48,275 nt of DNA from Streptomyces globisporus (GTDB lineage: Bacteria > Actinomycetota > Actinomycetes > Streptomycetales > Streptomycetaceae): assembly GCA_014649555.1 (NCBI GenBank), contig BMTG01000026.1:1-48275 (forward strand), in the 5' to 3' direction. Below the pieces are notes generated by a model. The model saw nothing but the letters and a program-made list of their open reading frames with translations, did no database searches and was not told the origin of the DNA. The position numbers were made by a program, and so were the translations under genes. Positions 1 to 8,539 of the stretch are shown here, piece by piece. Each line of letters opens with the position of its first letter. Position 1 is the first letter of the stretch.

Positions 1-115
1 TGTGTATTTCAAAAGGAACCGCGTCCCAGCATGATGCTGGAGACGGGGTATCAACATATCTGGCGTTGACTTTTGGCACGCTGTTGAGTTCTCAAGGAAC
101 GGACGCTTCCTTCGG
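1..115 (-). ncRNA. 5' leader of an rRNA operon (16S gene off the left edge)
   Basis: Read on the minus strand, this stretch has the conserved Streptomyces rRNA leader: the palindromic TTGAGAACTCAA element, then ACAGCGTGCC, CAACGCCAGATATGTTGAT, a GC-rich hairpin and GGTTCCTTTTGAAATA. In known rrn operons this segment precedes the 16S gene and takes part in antitermination and RNase III processing. The 16S gene should start a little beyond the left edge. Identification rests on recognising the leader; no mature rRNA is inside the window. Confidence 0.85.
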
Positions 116-179
116 TCCCGTATCACCGGGGCCCTCCGGGCGCTTCCCTTCGTTTTTCTTCTTTGTCTTGCTGTCTTGC

Positions 180-320
180 GTTTCCGACTCTATCAGACTC
201 TTTCGCGTCCGATTCCCGGTCGAAGCGGGTTTCGCATTTCGCTTCCAGGTAATTCGCTTTCGCGCTTTCCCTTTCGGCGGGTCCGACTCTATCAGGCCTT
301 TTCCGTCCCCTTGACCACGG
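180..320 (-). promoter_or_regulatory. Tandem rRNA operon promoters
   Basis: Two copies of an identical 14-bp core (plus strand TCCGACTCTATCAG) lie at 183-196 and 282-295. On the minus strand each reads CTGATAGAGTCGGA, with -10 hexamer TAGAGT at 187-192 and 286-291. This is the usual core of Streptomyces rrn promoters. The -35 regions are weak (GTCAAG-like at 310-315, GGAATC-like at 211-216), which is also common for these promoters. Expected starts are near 180 and 279, both feeding the leftward leader. Confidence 0.8.
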
Positions 321-330
321 CCTGCGGGCA

Positions 331-595
331 TGCCGAAGGAAAGGTCATGGTTAGGATCTGGGCTTGAAAGTCGCCGCCGACCCCCGACTCAAAGTCGCGT
401 TGGGGTCAGGCAGGAGTACGACAGTACAGGTCACCGGGGACCGAGGCAAATCGTTTCTGGTGCACCCCTAGGTCCGCCAAGCGGTAGGTCTCGGGCGGAA
501 CCGGGACTTCATATGACTTACTCTGCTGAGCAGTACGCCGTCCCCCATCAGTCGCGGCGGCGACACCCGAATCTCCACCCCCTGGGAGGCTCCCC
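331..595. other. Intergenic region upstream of crr
   Basis: About 265 bp between the rRNA promoters and crr. It must hold the crr promoter, but no convincing -35/-10 pair stands out. There is a perfect 8-bp palindrome GGTGCACC at 459-466 and a GGTC-N6-GACC pair at 429-442. Neither has the spacing of a DasR site (TGGTCTAGACCA). A ribosome-binding sequence GGGAGG sits about 7 nt before the crr ATG. The short ORFs here look like non-coding frames. Confidence 0.5.
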
Positions 596-1045
596 ATGAC
601 CAACGTGACGTCCCCTCTTGCTGGACGCGCCATCGGACTCACCGCGGTTCCCGACCCGGTCTTCTCCGGCGCGATGGTCGGTCCCGGCACCGCCATCGAC
701 CCTGTACGTGAGCCCTCCGAGGCCGTGTCCCCGGTCGACGGCATCGTCGTCTCCCTCCACCCCCACGCGTTCGTCGTCGTCGACGCCGACGGGCACGGGG
801 TCCTGACGCACCTCGGTATCGACACCGTCCAGCTCAACGGCGAGGGCTTCGAGCTTCTCGTGAACAAGGGGGACACCGTGACCCGGGGCCAGGGCATCGT
901 GCGCTGGGACCCGGTCGCCGTCGAGGCCGCCGGCAAGTCACCCATCTGCCCGATCGTGGCCCTGGAGGCCACCGCCGAGTCGCTCTCCGATGTCCGTGAG
1001 GACGGGGACGTGAAGATCGGCGACACGCTGTTCGGCTGGCAGTAG
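596..1045 (+). CDS. crr: PTS glucose-type EIIA component (Crr)
   Basis: 149-residue cytoplasmic phosphocarrier of the sugar phosphotransferase system. It passes phosphate from HPr to a membrane IIB/IIC permease. The EIIA-Glc core is complete: SPVDG near residues 45-49, His57 in HPHAF (the auxiliary histidine position) and the phosphorylated His72 in THLGIDTV. Length is normal for the family. The ATG follows GGGAGG at good spacing. ptsI starts 76 bp downstream on the same strand, so the two are probably co-transcribed; HPr and IIBC are not in this window. In streptomycetes this module serves N-acetylglucosamine uptake and is controlled by DasR. That regulation is family knowledge, since no clear site was seen here. 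Confidence 0.95.
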   Translation: MTNVTSPLAGRAIGLTAVPDPVFSGAMVGPGTAIDPVREPSEAVSPVDGIVVSLHPHAFVVVDADGHGVLTHLGIDTVQLNGEGFELLVNKGDTVTRGQGIVRWDPVAVEAAGKSPICPIVALEATAESLSDVREDGDVKIGDTLFGWQ

Positions 1046-1121
1046 CGCCTCGGGCGCAGTCACCAGCCAGTTGCACAACCACCGCGGTGACTCGGTCACC
1101 GCACAACCGGAGACGGGTGAA

Positions 1122-2792
1122 ATGGAGACAACGCTGCGAGGCGTCGGCGTGAGCCACGGTGTGGCCATCGGCGAGGTTCGGCACATGGGTACGGCGGTGC
1201 TGGAGCCGCCCGCCAAATCGATTCCCGCCGAGGAGGCCGAGCGCGAACAGGGGCGTGCCCGGCAGGCGGTGGAAGCCGTGGCGGCCGATCTGGTCGCGCG
1301 CGGCAATCTGGCCGGTGGCGAGGCACAGCACGTGCTCGAGGCGCAGGCCATGATGGCGCAGGACCCCGAGCTGATGTCCGATGTCGATCGGCGTATCGCC
1401 GTGGGCAGCACCGCCGAGCGTGCCGTGTACGACGCGTTCGCCGCGTACCGTGCGCTGCTCGCCAATGCCGGGGAGTACCTGGCGGGGCGGGTCGCCGACC
1501 TCGACGACGTACGGAACCGGATCGTGGCGCGACTGCTCGGTGTGCCGATGCCCGGTGTGCCGGACAGCGACGAGCCGTACGTCCTCATCGCGCGGGACCT
1601 GGCGCCGGCCGATACCGCGCTCCTCGACCCGACGCTGGTGCTCGGCTTCGTCACCGAGGAGGGCGGGCCGACCAGCCACAGCGCGATCCTGGCGCGGGCG
1701 CTCGGCGTTCCGGCCGTGGTGGCGCTGCCCGGCGCCGGTGAGCTGGCCGAGGGCACGGTCATCGCGGTGGACGGCAGCACGGGTGAGATCTTCGTCGATC
1801 CGAGTGCGGAGAAGCGCGCCGAGATGGAGGCCGCCGCTGCCGCGCGTAAGGCTGCGCTGTCCGCCTCGACGGGACCGGGTGCCACGTCGGACGGGCACAA
1901 GGTGCCGCTGCTCGCCAATGTAGGCGGTCCGGGCGATGTGCCCGCGGCGGTCGAGGCCGGGGCCGAGGGTGTCGGTCTTTTCCGCACCGAGTTCCTGTTC
2001 CTGGACGACAGCAAGCAGGCTCCTTCCGAGGAGAAGCAGGTCGCGGCCTACCGTGCGGTGCTGGAGGCGTTCCCCGAGGGGCGCGTCGTCGTGCGCGTGC
2101 TGGACGCCGGCGCCGACAAGCCGCTGGACTTCCTGACCCCGGCCGACGAGCCGAACCCGGCGCTCGGCGTCCGTGGGCTGCGGAGCCTGCTGGACCACCC
2201 CGAGGTGCTGCGTACCCAGCTGACCGCGCTGGCAAAGGCCGTCGAGGGGCTGCCGGTGTACCTGGAGGTCATGGCCCCCATGGTGGCCGACCGCATCGAC
2301 GCCAAGGCGTTCGCCGACGCGTGCCGTGAGGCCGGGCTGCAGGCGAAGTTCGGCGCGATGGTGGAGATTCCGTCCGCCGCTCTGCGGGCGCGGTCGATCC
2401 TCCAGGAGGTGGAGTTCCTGTCGCTGGGCACCAACGACCTGGCGCAGTACACCTTCGCGGCGGACCGTCAGGTGGGCGCGGTGTCGCGGCTCCAGGACCC
2501 GTGGCAGCCCGCGCTCCTGGATCTCGTGGCGCTGTCCGCCGAGGCCGCTCGTGCCGAGGGCAAGAGCTGCGGTGTCTGCGGGGAGGCCGCCGCCGATCCG
2601 CTGCTGGCGTGTGTGCTGACGGGTCTGGGTGTCACCTCGCTCTCCATGGGTGCGGCGTCCATTCCTTATGTGCGGGCCACGCTGGCCAAGTACACGCTGG
2701 CGCAGTGCGAGCGGGCGGCGAACGCCGCTCGGTCGGCCGACTCGGCCGACGAGGCGCGCAGCGCTGCGCAGGCCGTGCTCTCGGGCGAGTAG
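1122..2792 (+). CDS. ptsI: PTS Enzyme I (phosphoenolpyruvate-protein phosphotransferase)
   Basis: 556-residue cytoplasmic enzyme that takes phosphate from PEP and hands it to HPr, the first step of the PTS. An N-terminal HPr-binding helical domain (about 5-130) is followed by the swivelling phosphohistidine domain with GGPTSHSAI, whose His186 is the phosphorylated residue. The C-terminal PEP-binding barrel (about 250-535) carries GVGLFRTEFLF, the EIPSAAL segment, LGTNDLAQYTFAADR and the CGVCGE cysteine loop. The ATG at 1122 (METTLRG) was chosen over one at 1071 because GGAGA precedes it by 8 nt and the extra 17 residues do not look like Enzyme I. It lies behind crr and ends at a strong hairpin. 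Confidence 0.95.
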   Translation: METTLRGVGVSHGVAIGEVRHMGTAVLEPPAKSIPAEEAEREQGRARQAVEAVAADLVARGNLAGGEAQHVLEAQAMMAQDPELMSDVDRRIAVGSTAERAVYDAFAAYRALLANAGEYLAGRVADLDDVRNRIVARLLGVPMPGVPDSDEPYVLIARDLAPADTALLDPTLVLGFVTEEGGPTSHSAILARALGVPAVVALPGAGELAEGTVIAVDGSTGEIFVDPSAEKRAEMEAAAAARKAALSASTGPGATSDGHKVPLLANVGGPGDVPAAVEAGAEGVGLFRTEFLFLDDSKQAPSEEKQVAAYRAVLEAFPEGRVVVRVLDAGADKPLDFLTPADEPNPALGVRGLRSLLDHPEVLRTQLTALAKAVEGLPVYLEVMAPMVADRIDAKAFADACREAGLQAKFGAMVEIPSAALRARSILQEVEFLSLGTNDLAQYTFAADRQVGAVSRLQDPWQPALLDLVALSAEAARAEGKSCGVCGEAAADPLLACVLTGLGVTSLSMGAASIPYVRATLAKYTLAQCERAANAARSADSADEARSAAQAVLSGE

Positions 2793-2823
2793 GCGAGTGG
2801 ACGAGTAGCACAGCAAGGGTTCC

Positions 2824-2867
2824 GGGGAGGGGCCTCCCGCCGTTGGCGGGAGGCCCCTCCCCCTTTT
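2824..2867 (+). terminator. Intrinsic terminator of crr-ptsI
   Basis: Perfect 18-bp stem (2824-2841 with 2845-2862) and a 3-nt GTT loop, followed by C and then TTTT at 2864-2867. It starts 31 bp after the ptsI stop. It also abuts the stop codon of the convergent gene at 2869, so it may act in both directions, but only the plus strand has a U tract. Confidence 0.9.
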
Positions 2868-2868
2868 G

Positions 2869-3840
2869 TCAGTGGTGGGTTTCCGGGGGCTCGGCTCCGA
2901 TGTCGAATCCCGCGCAGTACTCGACGCCCGATTCCGGGGAGACGGGCTCTCCGGTGTCCGCGTCCGTGCAGTAGGCGTTGAAAACCTCGCCGGCGGTGAG
3001 CGGGGCGAGGCCGCCGTGGGCCAGGCGCCAGCCGTGGACGCGGTCCGGGCTGTCGGGGGCGCTGGTGCGCAGGACCACGCCCCCGCGTGATTCCAGGGCG
3101 ACGGCCACCGCGAGGACGGTGGCGAACTCGGCGCCCTCCGCGCTGTCGAGGCGGGCCGGTCCTGTGCTGTCGCGGTGGGTGTGGAGGACGGCCAGGAGCT
3201 GGTCGTTGTCCGTCGGGACGCTGCACACCAGGTGGTGGGTGCCCGGTCCCGCCGTTTCCAGCAGCCGCATCAGGAGGTGCGAGGCCCGGTCGAAGGCCGC
3301 GCGTCCGATGTCCTGGCCGCAGTCGGCGCAGGTGCCGAGGTCGGCGAGGAGGAGGGTGGCGTACTCCCAGGTGGCCTGGCGGACCGCGCGGGAGACGAGG
3401 ACGGGGATGAGGTCGTCGATGCCCTGGCCGGTGTAGGCGACCGTGGCTCCGGCGGCGGCGATCTCCGCGGTGAAGCGGCTGCGGCTGGCCCCTGTGTCGG
3501 CGTCGAGGCCCGACTCGGTGCAGAACTCCCCGTAGTCCTCCGGGTCGAAGAGGGCGACGGTGGTGTGCACGCCCTGGGCCGTGAGCGCCTTGAGCAGGGC
3601 CTCGACCTGTTGCAGGTAGACGGTGTGGTCGTCGAAGGGGAAGGTGCTGTAGCGGCGCATGGCCGCGAAGTCCTGGGCGTCGACGAGGAGGCCGACGGTA
3701 CTGGGTGCTTCGCGGCGCAGCGTGCGTCGCAGGGTGGTGGTGTGCGGGGTGCCGTGCCTCCTGCCGTGCTTCTTGCGGTGTGCCGCCTTGAGCGTCATCT
3801 TGTGCTGGGCGTTCTGCTTGGTGTTGTCGGTCTGCGCCAT
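2869..3840 (-). CDS. Conserved hypothetical protein, basic N-terminus, CxxC motif
   Basis: 323-residue protein of unknown function. The first ~40 residues are strongly basic (HRKKHGRRHGTPH). The rest looks like an alpha/beta domain: VGLLVDAQDF near residue 50, TTVALFDPEDYGEF, GIDDLIPVLVSRAVRQATWEY, and LGTCADCGQDIGRAAFDR, where CADC could be half of a metal site. No transmembrane segment or signal peptide was seen. The ATG at 3840 follows GGGGGA at short spacing; the longer GTG start at 3873 has no ribosome-binding site. It lies 63 bp behind the acetoacetyl-CoA synthetase on the same strand and may be co-transcribed. I do not recognise the family; the aspartate-rich first strand is only loosely like NYN/PIN folds. 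Confidence 0.8.
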   Translation of the reverse strand: MAQTDNTKQNAQHKMTLKAAHRKKHGRRHGTPHTTTLRRTLRREAPSTVGLLVDAQDFAAMRRYSTFPFDDHTVYLQQVEALLKALTAQGVHTTVALFDPEDYGEFCTESGLDADTGASRSRFTAEIAAAGATVAYTGQGIDDLIPVLVSRAVRQATWEYATLLLADLGTCADCGQDIGRAAFDRASHLLMRLLETAGPGTHHLVCSVPTDNDQLLAVLHTHRDSTGPARLDSAEGAEFATVLAVAVALESRGGVVLRTSAPDSPDRVHGWRLAHGGLAPLTAGEVFNAYCTDADTGEPVSPESGVEYCAGFDIGAEPPETHH

Positions 3841-3903
3841 GTGTCCCCCTGTGCGCGGTGCATCCTTGCTCACTCAGCGTAATCAGAGGGACTGACAGTG
3901 GCG

Positions 3904-5883
3904 TTACGCGCGGCGCTTCTCCGCCAGGTCGGCGTAGAAGTGGAGGAGGTCGAGGTTGTCGACGGAGCCCGGGTTGACCGCCTTGGCGAGCTCGGTGCCC
4001 TGGAGCAGGCGCTTGACCGGAACCTCGATGCGCTTGCCGGTGAGGGTGTGCGGGATGGCGGGGACCTCGATGACCTCGTCCGGGACGTGGCGCGGGGAGA
4101 GGTTGTCGCGGATGATCTGCTTGATCGCCGCGCGCAGCTCGTCGTCGAGGGTGGCGCCTTCGGTGAGGTGGACGAAGAGCGGCATCCAGTAGCCGCCGTC
4201 GGGTTCTTCGAGGCCGATGACGAGGGATTCGCGGATCTCGGGGAGCCGTTCGACGGCTTCGTAGATGTCGGCGGAGCCCATGCGGACGCCCTGGCGGTTC
4301 AGGGTGGAGTCGGAACGGCCGTGGATGATCACCGAGCCGTGGTCGGTGATGGTGATCCAGTCGCCGTGCCGCCAGACGCCGGGGTACATGTCGAAGTAAC
4401 TGTCGTGGTAGCGGCTGCCGTCGGGGTCGTTCCAGAAGCGGATCGGCATGGACGGCAGCGGGTTGGTGACGACCAGTTCGCCGACCTCGTTGATCAGGGG
4501 CTTGCCCGCCGGGTCCCAGGACTGGAGGTCGGTGCCCAGGCAGGGGGCCTGGAGTTCGCCGATGTGGACCGGGAGGGTGGGGACGGCGCCGGCGAAGCAG
4601 GAACAGACGTCGGTGCCGCCGCTGACTGAGGCGATCCAGAGGTCTTCGGCGACCTCGTCGTGGAGCCAGCGGAAGCCGTCGGGCGGGAGCGGGGAGCCGG
4701 TGGTGGCGACGCACTGGACGCGGGAGAGGTCGAAGTCGCGGCCCGGGTGGATGTCGGCCTTGCGGCAGGCCATGACGTAGGCGGCGGAGGTGCCGTAGAG
4801 GGTGGCACCGGTCTGTTCGGCGACCCGCCACTGGGCGCTGACGTCCGGATAGCCGGGGCTGCCGTCGTACAGGACGACGGTGGTGCCGGTGAGGAGGCCG
4901 GAGACGAGGAAGTTCCACATCATCCAGCCGGTGGAGGTGTACCAGAAGAAGCGGTCCTCGGGGCCGAGGTCGCAGTGGAGGCCGAGCTGCTTGAAGTGTT
5001 CGAGCAGGATGCCGCCCTGGGACTGGACGATGGCCTTGGGCAGGCCGGTGGTGCCGGAGGAGTAGAGGACCCAGAGCGGGTGGTCGAAGGGGACCTGCTC
5101 GAAGACCGGTTCGGTGTCGGCGGAGGTGAGGGCGGCCCAGGCGAGGGCGCCTTCGGGGGCGTCGGTGCCGAGCAGCGGGATGTGCACGACGGCGCGCAGG
5201 GTGGGCAGTTCGCGGCGCAGCTCGGCGACGGTCTCCGTGCGGTCGTGTTCCTTGCCGCCGTAGCGGTAGCCGTCGACGGTGAACAGGACGACGGGTTCGA
5301 TCTGCTGGAAGCGGTCGAGGACGCTACGGGCTCCGAAGTCGGGGGCGCAGGAGGTCCAGACGCCGCCGACGGCCGCGGTGGCGAGGAAGGCGACGACGGC
5401 CTGGGGGATGTTGGGGAGGTAGCCGCTGACGCGGTCGCCGGAGGTGACGCCGAGGGCGCGGAGTTCGGCGGCCAGGGCGCCGACCTGGCGGCGGAGTTCG
5501 GCCCAGCTGATGGGGACCTGGGTGTGGGTCTCGTCGACGTACAGGAGGGCCGGGGTGTCGGCGCGAGCCGGGTTCTCTGCGGTGCGCAGGGCGTGTTCGG
5601 CGTAGTTGAGGGTGGCGCCGGGGAACCAGGTGGCGCCGGGCATCGCGCGGTCGCCGAGGACGCTCTCGTACGGGGTGGAGAAGCGGATGTCGAACCACTC
5701 GGCCACGGCCTGCCAGAAGGTGTCGAGCTCGTCGACGGACCAGCGGTGCAGGGCGGCGTACCCGCCGTCGGCCGGGGCGCCGTACCGGGTCGCGGCCCAG
5801 TTCTGGAAGCGGGTGACGGCCGCGGCCTCGATGCGGTCGGGGCCGGGCTGCCAGAGCGGGGCGTCGGGCGTGGCTGCGGTCAT
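3904..5883 (-). CDS. Acetoacetyl-CoA synthetase
   Basis: 659-residue adenylate-forming ligase that activates acetoacetate (or a similar short acid) to its CoA ester with ATP. The acyl-CoA synthetase motifs are in place: LYSSGTTGLPKAIVQ near residue 270, WYTSTGWMMWN near 320, HGRSDSTLNRQGVRMG near 540, and LTGKRIEVPVK with the adenylation lysine near 615. The N-terminal FQNWAATRYG...W region and WFPGATLNYAEHAL are typical of acetoacetyl-CoA rather than acetyl-CoA synthetases. The ATG at 5883 has GGAGC upstream; the longer upstream frame is proline/arginine-rich shadow sequence. It is divergent from the GH31 gene. The product could feed ketone bodies or leucine breakdown products into acetoacetyl-CoA. 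Confidence 0.93.
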   Translation of the reverse strand: MTAATPDAPLWQPGPDRIEAAAVTRFQNWAATRYGAPADGGYAALHRWSVDELDTFWQAVAEWFDIRFSTPYESVLGDRAMPGATWFPGATLNYAEHALRTAENPARADTPALLYVDETHTQVPISWAELRRQVGALAAELRALGVTSGDRVSGYLPNIPQAVVAFLATAAVGGVWTSCAPDFGARSVLDRFQQIEPVVLFTVDGYRYGGKEHDRTETVAELRRELPTLRAVVHIPLLGTDAPEGALAWAALTSADTEPVFEQVPFDHPLWVLYSSGTTGLPKAIVQSQGGILLEHFKQLGLHCDLGPEDRFFWYTSTGWMMWNFLVSGLLTGTTVVLYDGSPGYPDVSAQWRVAEQTGATLYGTSAAYVMACRKADIHPGRDFDLSRVQCVATTGSPLPPDGFRWLHDEVAEDLWIASVSGGTDVCSCFAGAVPTLPVHIGELQAPCLGTDLQSWDPAGKPLINEVGELVVTNPLPSMPIRFWNDPDGSRYHDSYFDMYPGVWRHGDWITITDHGSVIIHGRSDSTLNRQGVRMGSADIYEAVERLPEIRESLVIGLEEPDGGYWMPLFVHLTEGATLDDELRAAIKQIIRDNLSPRHVPDEVIEVPAIPHTLTGKRIEVPVKRLLQGTELAKAVNPGSVDNLDLLHFYADLAEKRRA

Positions 5884-6100
5884 GAGGGCTGCTCCCTGGC
5901 TGTACGGGTACGCGGGGTGGGCGTCGGCGCGCACGGGCTGGGGTGTGCGCGTGAGCGGCTGACACGGACGATGCCATGTGATCGTCTTCGGCACCAGGGT
6001 GGCCCCGCCCCCGGGGATGCCGGGGAGCGGTGGCCGACATGGGTGAACGGGAGTTGAACGGAAGGTTCTGCCGGTCGGGCGGGGTGGCAGGGTGTGCGCC
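5884..6100. other. Divergent intergenic region, synthetase / GH31
   Basis: Roughly 215 bp that must contain promoters for both flanking genes. I see no convincing -35/-10 pair. There is a short direct repeat (TGAACGG at 6043-6049 and 6054-6060) close to the GH31 start, of unknown meaning. Confidence 0.4.
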
Positions 6101-8464
6101 ATGGACGGTCGTGACCTGGTGCGTCGGGTGAGGTTGGTCGGTTCGGTGCGGGGGCTGCGCACGGTGCGTTCGGCCTGGCGGCGCAGGGCCGCGGATGCGG
6201 CGGCGCTGCCGGCGCGCGGGGCGGAGCGGGCCCGGGTGCCCGGTGCGGCGGCGGGTGCGGAGCCGGGTCCCGGCGGGGGTGTGGTGCGGTTCGCCCGTTC
6301 GGAGCTGCGCATCCGTGTGTCGGTGGGCGGCGCGGTGTTCTGGGCGTGGGACGGGGCGGAACCGCTGCCGTCGTACGCGGTGGCGGGCGAGGCTCCCGCC
6401 CCGGACGAGCGGGCGGTGCTGGAGCCGGGCAAGGACGGCGGCTGGCAGGTGGTCGCGGAGCGGCTGACGGTGGTGGTGTCGCGGACCGGGGCGGTGGAGC
6501 TGCGGACGCCGGGCGGGGTGCTGTTGCGGCGTGAGCTGCCGCCGCGCTGGTGGGAGCCGGTGGGCGGCGGTCCGGTGCGGTGGGTGCAGCGCTCGGAGGT
6601 GCCGGCGGACGCGCGGTTCTTCGGGCTCGGCGGGCGTGCGGGCGGGCCCCGGTTGCGGGACGGGGTGTACGGGCTGTGGAACACCGATCCCGGCGGGCGT
6701 TTCGGTCCCGGGGCCGATCCGCTCTATCTGACGATGCCGGTGCAGATGGTGGTGTCGGACGCGGGGACGCATCTGGCGTTCCACGACAACTCCTGGGCGG
6801 GGCGGGTCGTGCTGCGGGAGGGCGAGGAGGGCGCCGGTTCGGGGCATGACCGGCCGGGCGCCTGCGAGGTGCGGATGGAGGGCGGGCCGCTGCGCTGCTG
6901 GGTGGTGGTGGGGACGCCGGCCCGGGTGCTCCAGGGGTGGACGGCGCTGACGGGCGCGCCGGCGCTGCCGCCGTCCTGGGCGCTGGGGCCGCAGCACGCC
7001 CGGTGGGGGTTCGGCAGCCAGGAGGAGGTGCGGCGGGTCGTCGACGGGTACCGGGAGCGGGGGCTGCCGCTGTCGGTGCTGCATCTGGACATCGACCACT
7101 ACGAGGGGCACCGGGTGTTCACGGTGGACCGGGAGCGGTTCCCCGATCTGCCCGCGCTGGCGAAGGAGCTGCGCGGGGACGGGGTGCGGCTGGTGTCGAT
7201 CGTGGATCCGGCGGTGAAGGCGGAGCCGGGCGACGCGGTGTTCGACGCGGGCCGGGAGGTCGGTGAGCGCGGTGCGTACGTCCGGGACGCGCGGGGCCGG
7301 GTGGTGGTCGGGGAGGTGTGGCCGGGGGCCTGTGTCTATCCGGACTTCACCGATCCGGTTGTGCGGGATTGGTGGGGATCTCTGTACGAGGAGCGGCTTG
7401 CGCAGGGCTTCTCGGGGATCTGGCACGACATGAACGAGCCGGTCTCCTTCGCGGCGTTCGGGGATCCGTCGCTGCCGCGTTCGGCCCGGCATGTCCTGGA
7501 GGGCGCCGGGGGCGATCATCGCGAGGCGCACAACGTGTACGCGCTCGCGATGGCGCGGGCCGGGTACGAGGGGCTGCTGCGGCTGCGCCCCGAGGAGCGG
7601 CCGTTCCTCTTCTCCCGGTCGGGCTGGGCGGGGATGCAGAGGTACGGGGGCACCTGGTCCGGTGATGTGACGACGGGGTGGCCGGGGCTGCGGGCGTCGT
7701 TGTCGCTGGTGCTGGGGCTCGGTCTGTGCGGGGTGCCGTACTCGGGTCCGGACGTGGGTGGGTTCGACGGGTTCCCGTCGCCCGAGCTGTATCTGCGGTG
7801 GTTCCAGCTGGGGGCGTATCTGCCGTTGTTCCGTACGCACTCGGCGATCGACGCGGGTCGGCGGGAGCCGTGGGAGTTCGGGCCCGAGGTGCTGGAGCAC
7901 GCGCGGACGGCGCTGGTGGAGCGCGAGCGGCTGCACCCGTACTTCGTGTCGCTGTCGCAGGTGGCGCGGCTGACGGGTGCGCCCTATGTGCGGCCGGTGT
8001 GGTGGGGTGCGCCGGGCGACCGGGCGCTGCGGGAGTGCGAGGACGCGTTCCTGCTGGGCGATGCGCTGCTGGTGGCTCCGGTGCTGGAGCCGGGGGTGCG
8101 GCGGCGGGCGGTGCGGCTGCCGAGGGGGCGGTGGTACGACACGGTGACCGGTCGGGCGTACGAGGGCCCGGGCCAGGTGCTGGTGGACGCCCCGCTGTCG
8201 GGGGTGCCGGTGCTGGCGCGGGCGGGCGCGGTGATTCCGGTGCGGGGTGCGGACGGCGAACCGGAACTGGAGGTGTGGGCGCCCGCGCCGGGGCGTACGG
8301 GCGGGGGCCTGGTGGTGCGGGACGCGGGTGACGGGTGGGCCGAGGCTGAGGTCGAGCGGTACGCGACGCGCTGGGAGGGCGGCCGCGTGGTGGTGGAGCG
8401 GGGCGGTGGGGAGGGTGAGATCGACTGCCGGGTGCGGGTGCGGGGAGTGGCGGACGCCCCGTAG
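6101..8464 (+). CDS. GH31 family alpha-glucosidase/alpha-xylosidase-type glycosidase
   Basis: 787-residue retaining glycoside hydrolase of family 31. An N-terminal beta-sandwich (about 60-270) precedes the TIM barrel, with LHLDIDHYEGHRVFTVD near 330 and GIWHDMNEP, whose Asp443 is the expected nucleophile. FSRSGWAGMQRYGGTWSGDVTTGW follows, with Asp522 the expected acid/base. GVPYSGPDVGGF and FRTHS follow, then C-terminal beta domains. There is no signal peptide, so it is probably cytoplasmic and acts on imported oligosaccharides or storage glucans. ATG 6101 is chosen because GGCAGGG precedes it; GTG 6092 is an alternative. The first 50 residues are basic and poorly conserved-looking. Exact substrate cannot be read from sequence. 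Confidence 0.9.
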   Translation: MDGRDLVRRVRLVGSVRGLRTVRSAWRRRAADAAALPARGAERARVPGAAAGAEPGPGGGVVRFARSELRIRVSVGGAVFWAWDGAEPLPSYAVAGEAPAPDERAVLEPGKDGGWQVVAERLTVVVSRTGAVELRTPGGVLLRRELPPRWWEPVGGGPVRWVQRSEVPADARFFGLGGRAGGPRLRDGVYGLWNTDPGGRFGPGADPLYLTMPVQMVVSDAGTHLAFHDNSWAGRVVLREGEEGAGSGHDRPGACEVRMEGGPLRCWVVVGTPARVLQGWTALTGAPALPPSWALGPQHARWGFGSQEEVRRVVDGYRERGLPLSVLHLDIDHYEGHRVFTVDRERFPDLPALAKELRGDGVRLVSIVDPAVKAEPGDAVFDAGREVGERGAYVRDARGRVVVGEVWPGACVYPDFTDPVVRDWWGSLYEERLAQGFSGIWHDMNEPVSFAAFGDPSLPRSARHVLEGAGGDHREAHNVYALAMARAGYEGLLRLRPEERPFLFSRSGWAGMQRYGGTWSGDVTTGWPGLRASLSLVLGLGLCGVPYSGPDVGGFDGFPSPELYLRWFQLGAYLPLFRTHSAIDAGRREPWEFGPEVLEHARTALVERERLHPYFVSLSQVARLTGAPYVRPVWWGAPGDRALRECEDAFLLGDALLVAPVLEPGVRRRAVRLPRGRWYDTVTGRAYEGPGQVLVDAPLSGVPVLARAGAVIPVRGADGEPELEVWAPAPGRTGGGLVVRDAGDGWAEAEVERYATRWEGGRVVVERGGGEGEIDCRVRVRGVADAP

Positions 8465-8508
8465 GCGGTTCCCGGGGGCCTGGGACGGGCGTCTGTACGC
8501 GTCGGGCG

Positions 8509-8539
8509 GGGCGCCGGAGTCTTTCCCGGCCCGGCGCCC
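8509..8539. terminator. Hairpin between convergent GH31 and Nudix genes
   Basis: A 9-bp perfect stem (8509-8517 with 8531-8539) and a 13-nt loop sit between the GH31 stop and the Nudix stop, directly abutting the latter. There is no U tract, which is common for streptomycete terminators. Confidence 0.55.

Noticed and set aside
183-295. Duplicated 14-bp core taken at first for a CRISPR-like or mobile repeat
   Set aside because: It is the -10 core of tandem rRNA promoters, explained by the leader that follows.
429-466. Possible DasR site upstream of crr (GGTC-N6-GACC and GGTGCACC)
   Set aside because: Spacing does not match TGGTCTAGACCA: one has 6 bp between half-sites instead of 2, the other has no T-A centre. 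Not called as a DasR site.
406-1026. Long minus-strand frame over crr
   Set aside because: Antisense shadow of crr with low-complexity Ser/Thr/Pro composition and no family motif; crr on the other strand is unambiguous.
834-2816. 660-codon minus-strand frame over ptsI
   Set aside because: High-GC antisense shadow rich in Arg/Gly/His; ptsI motifs on the plus strand are complete.
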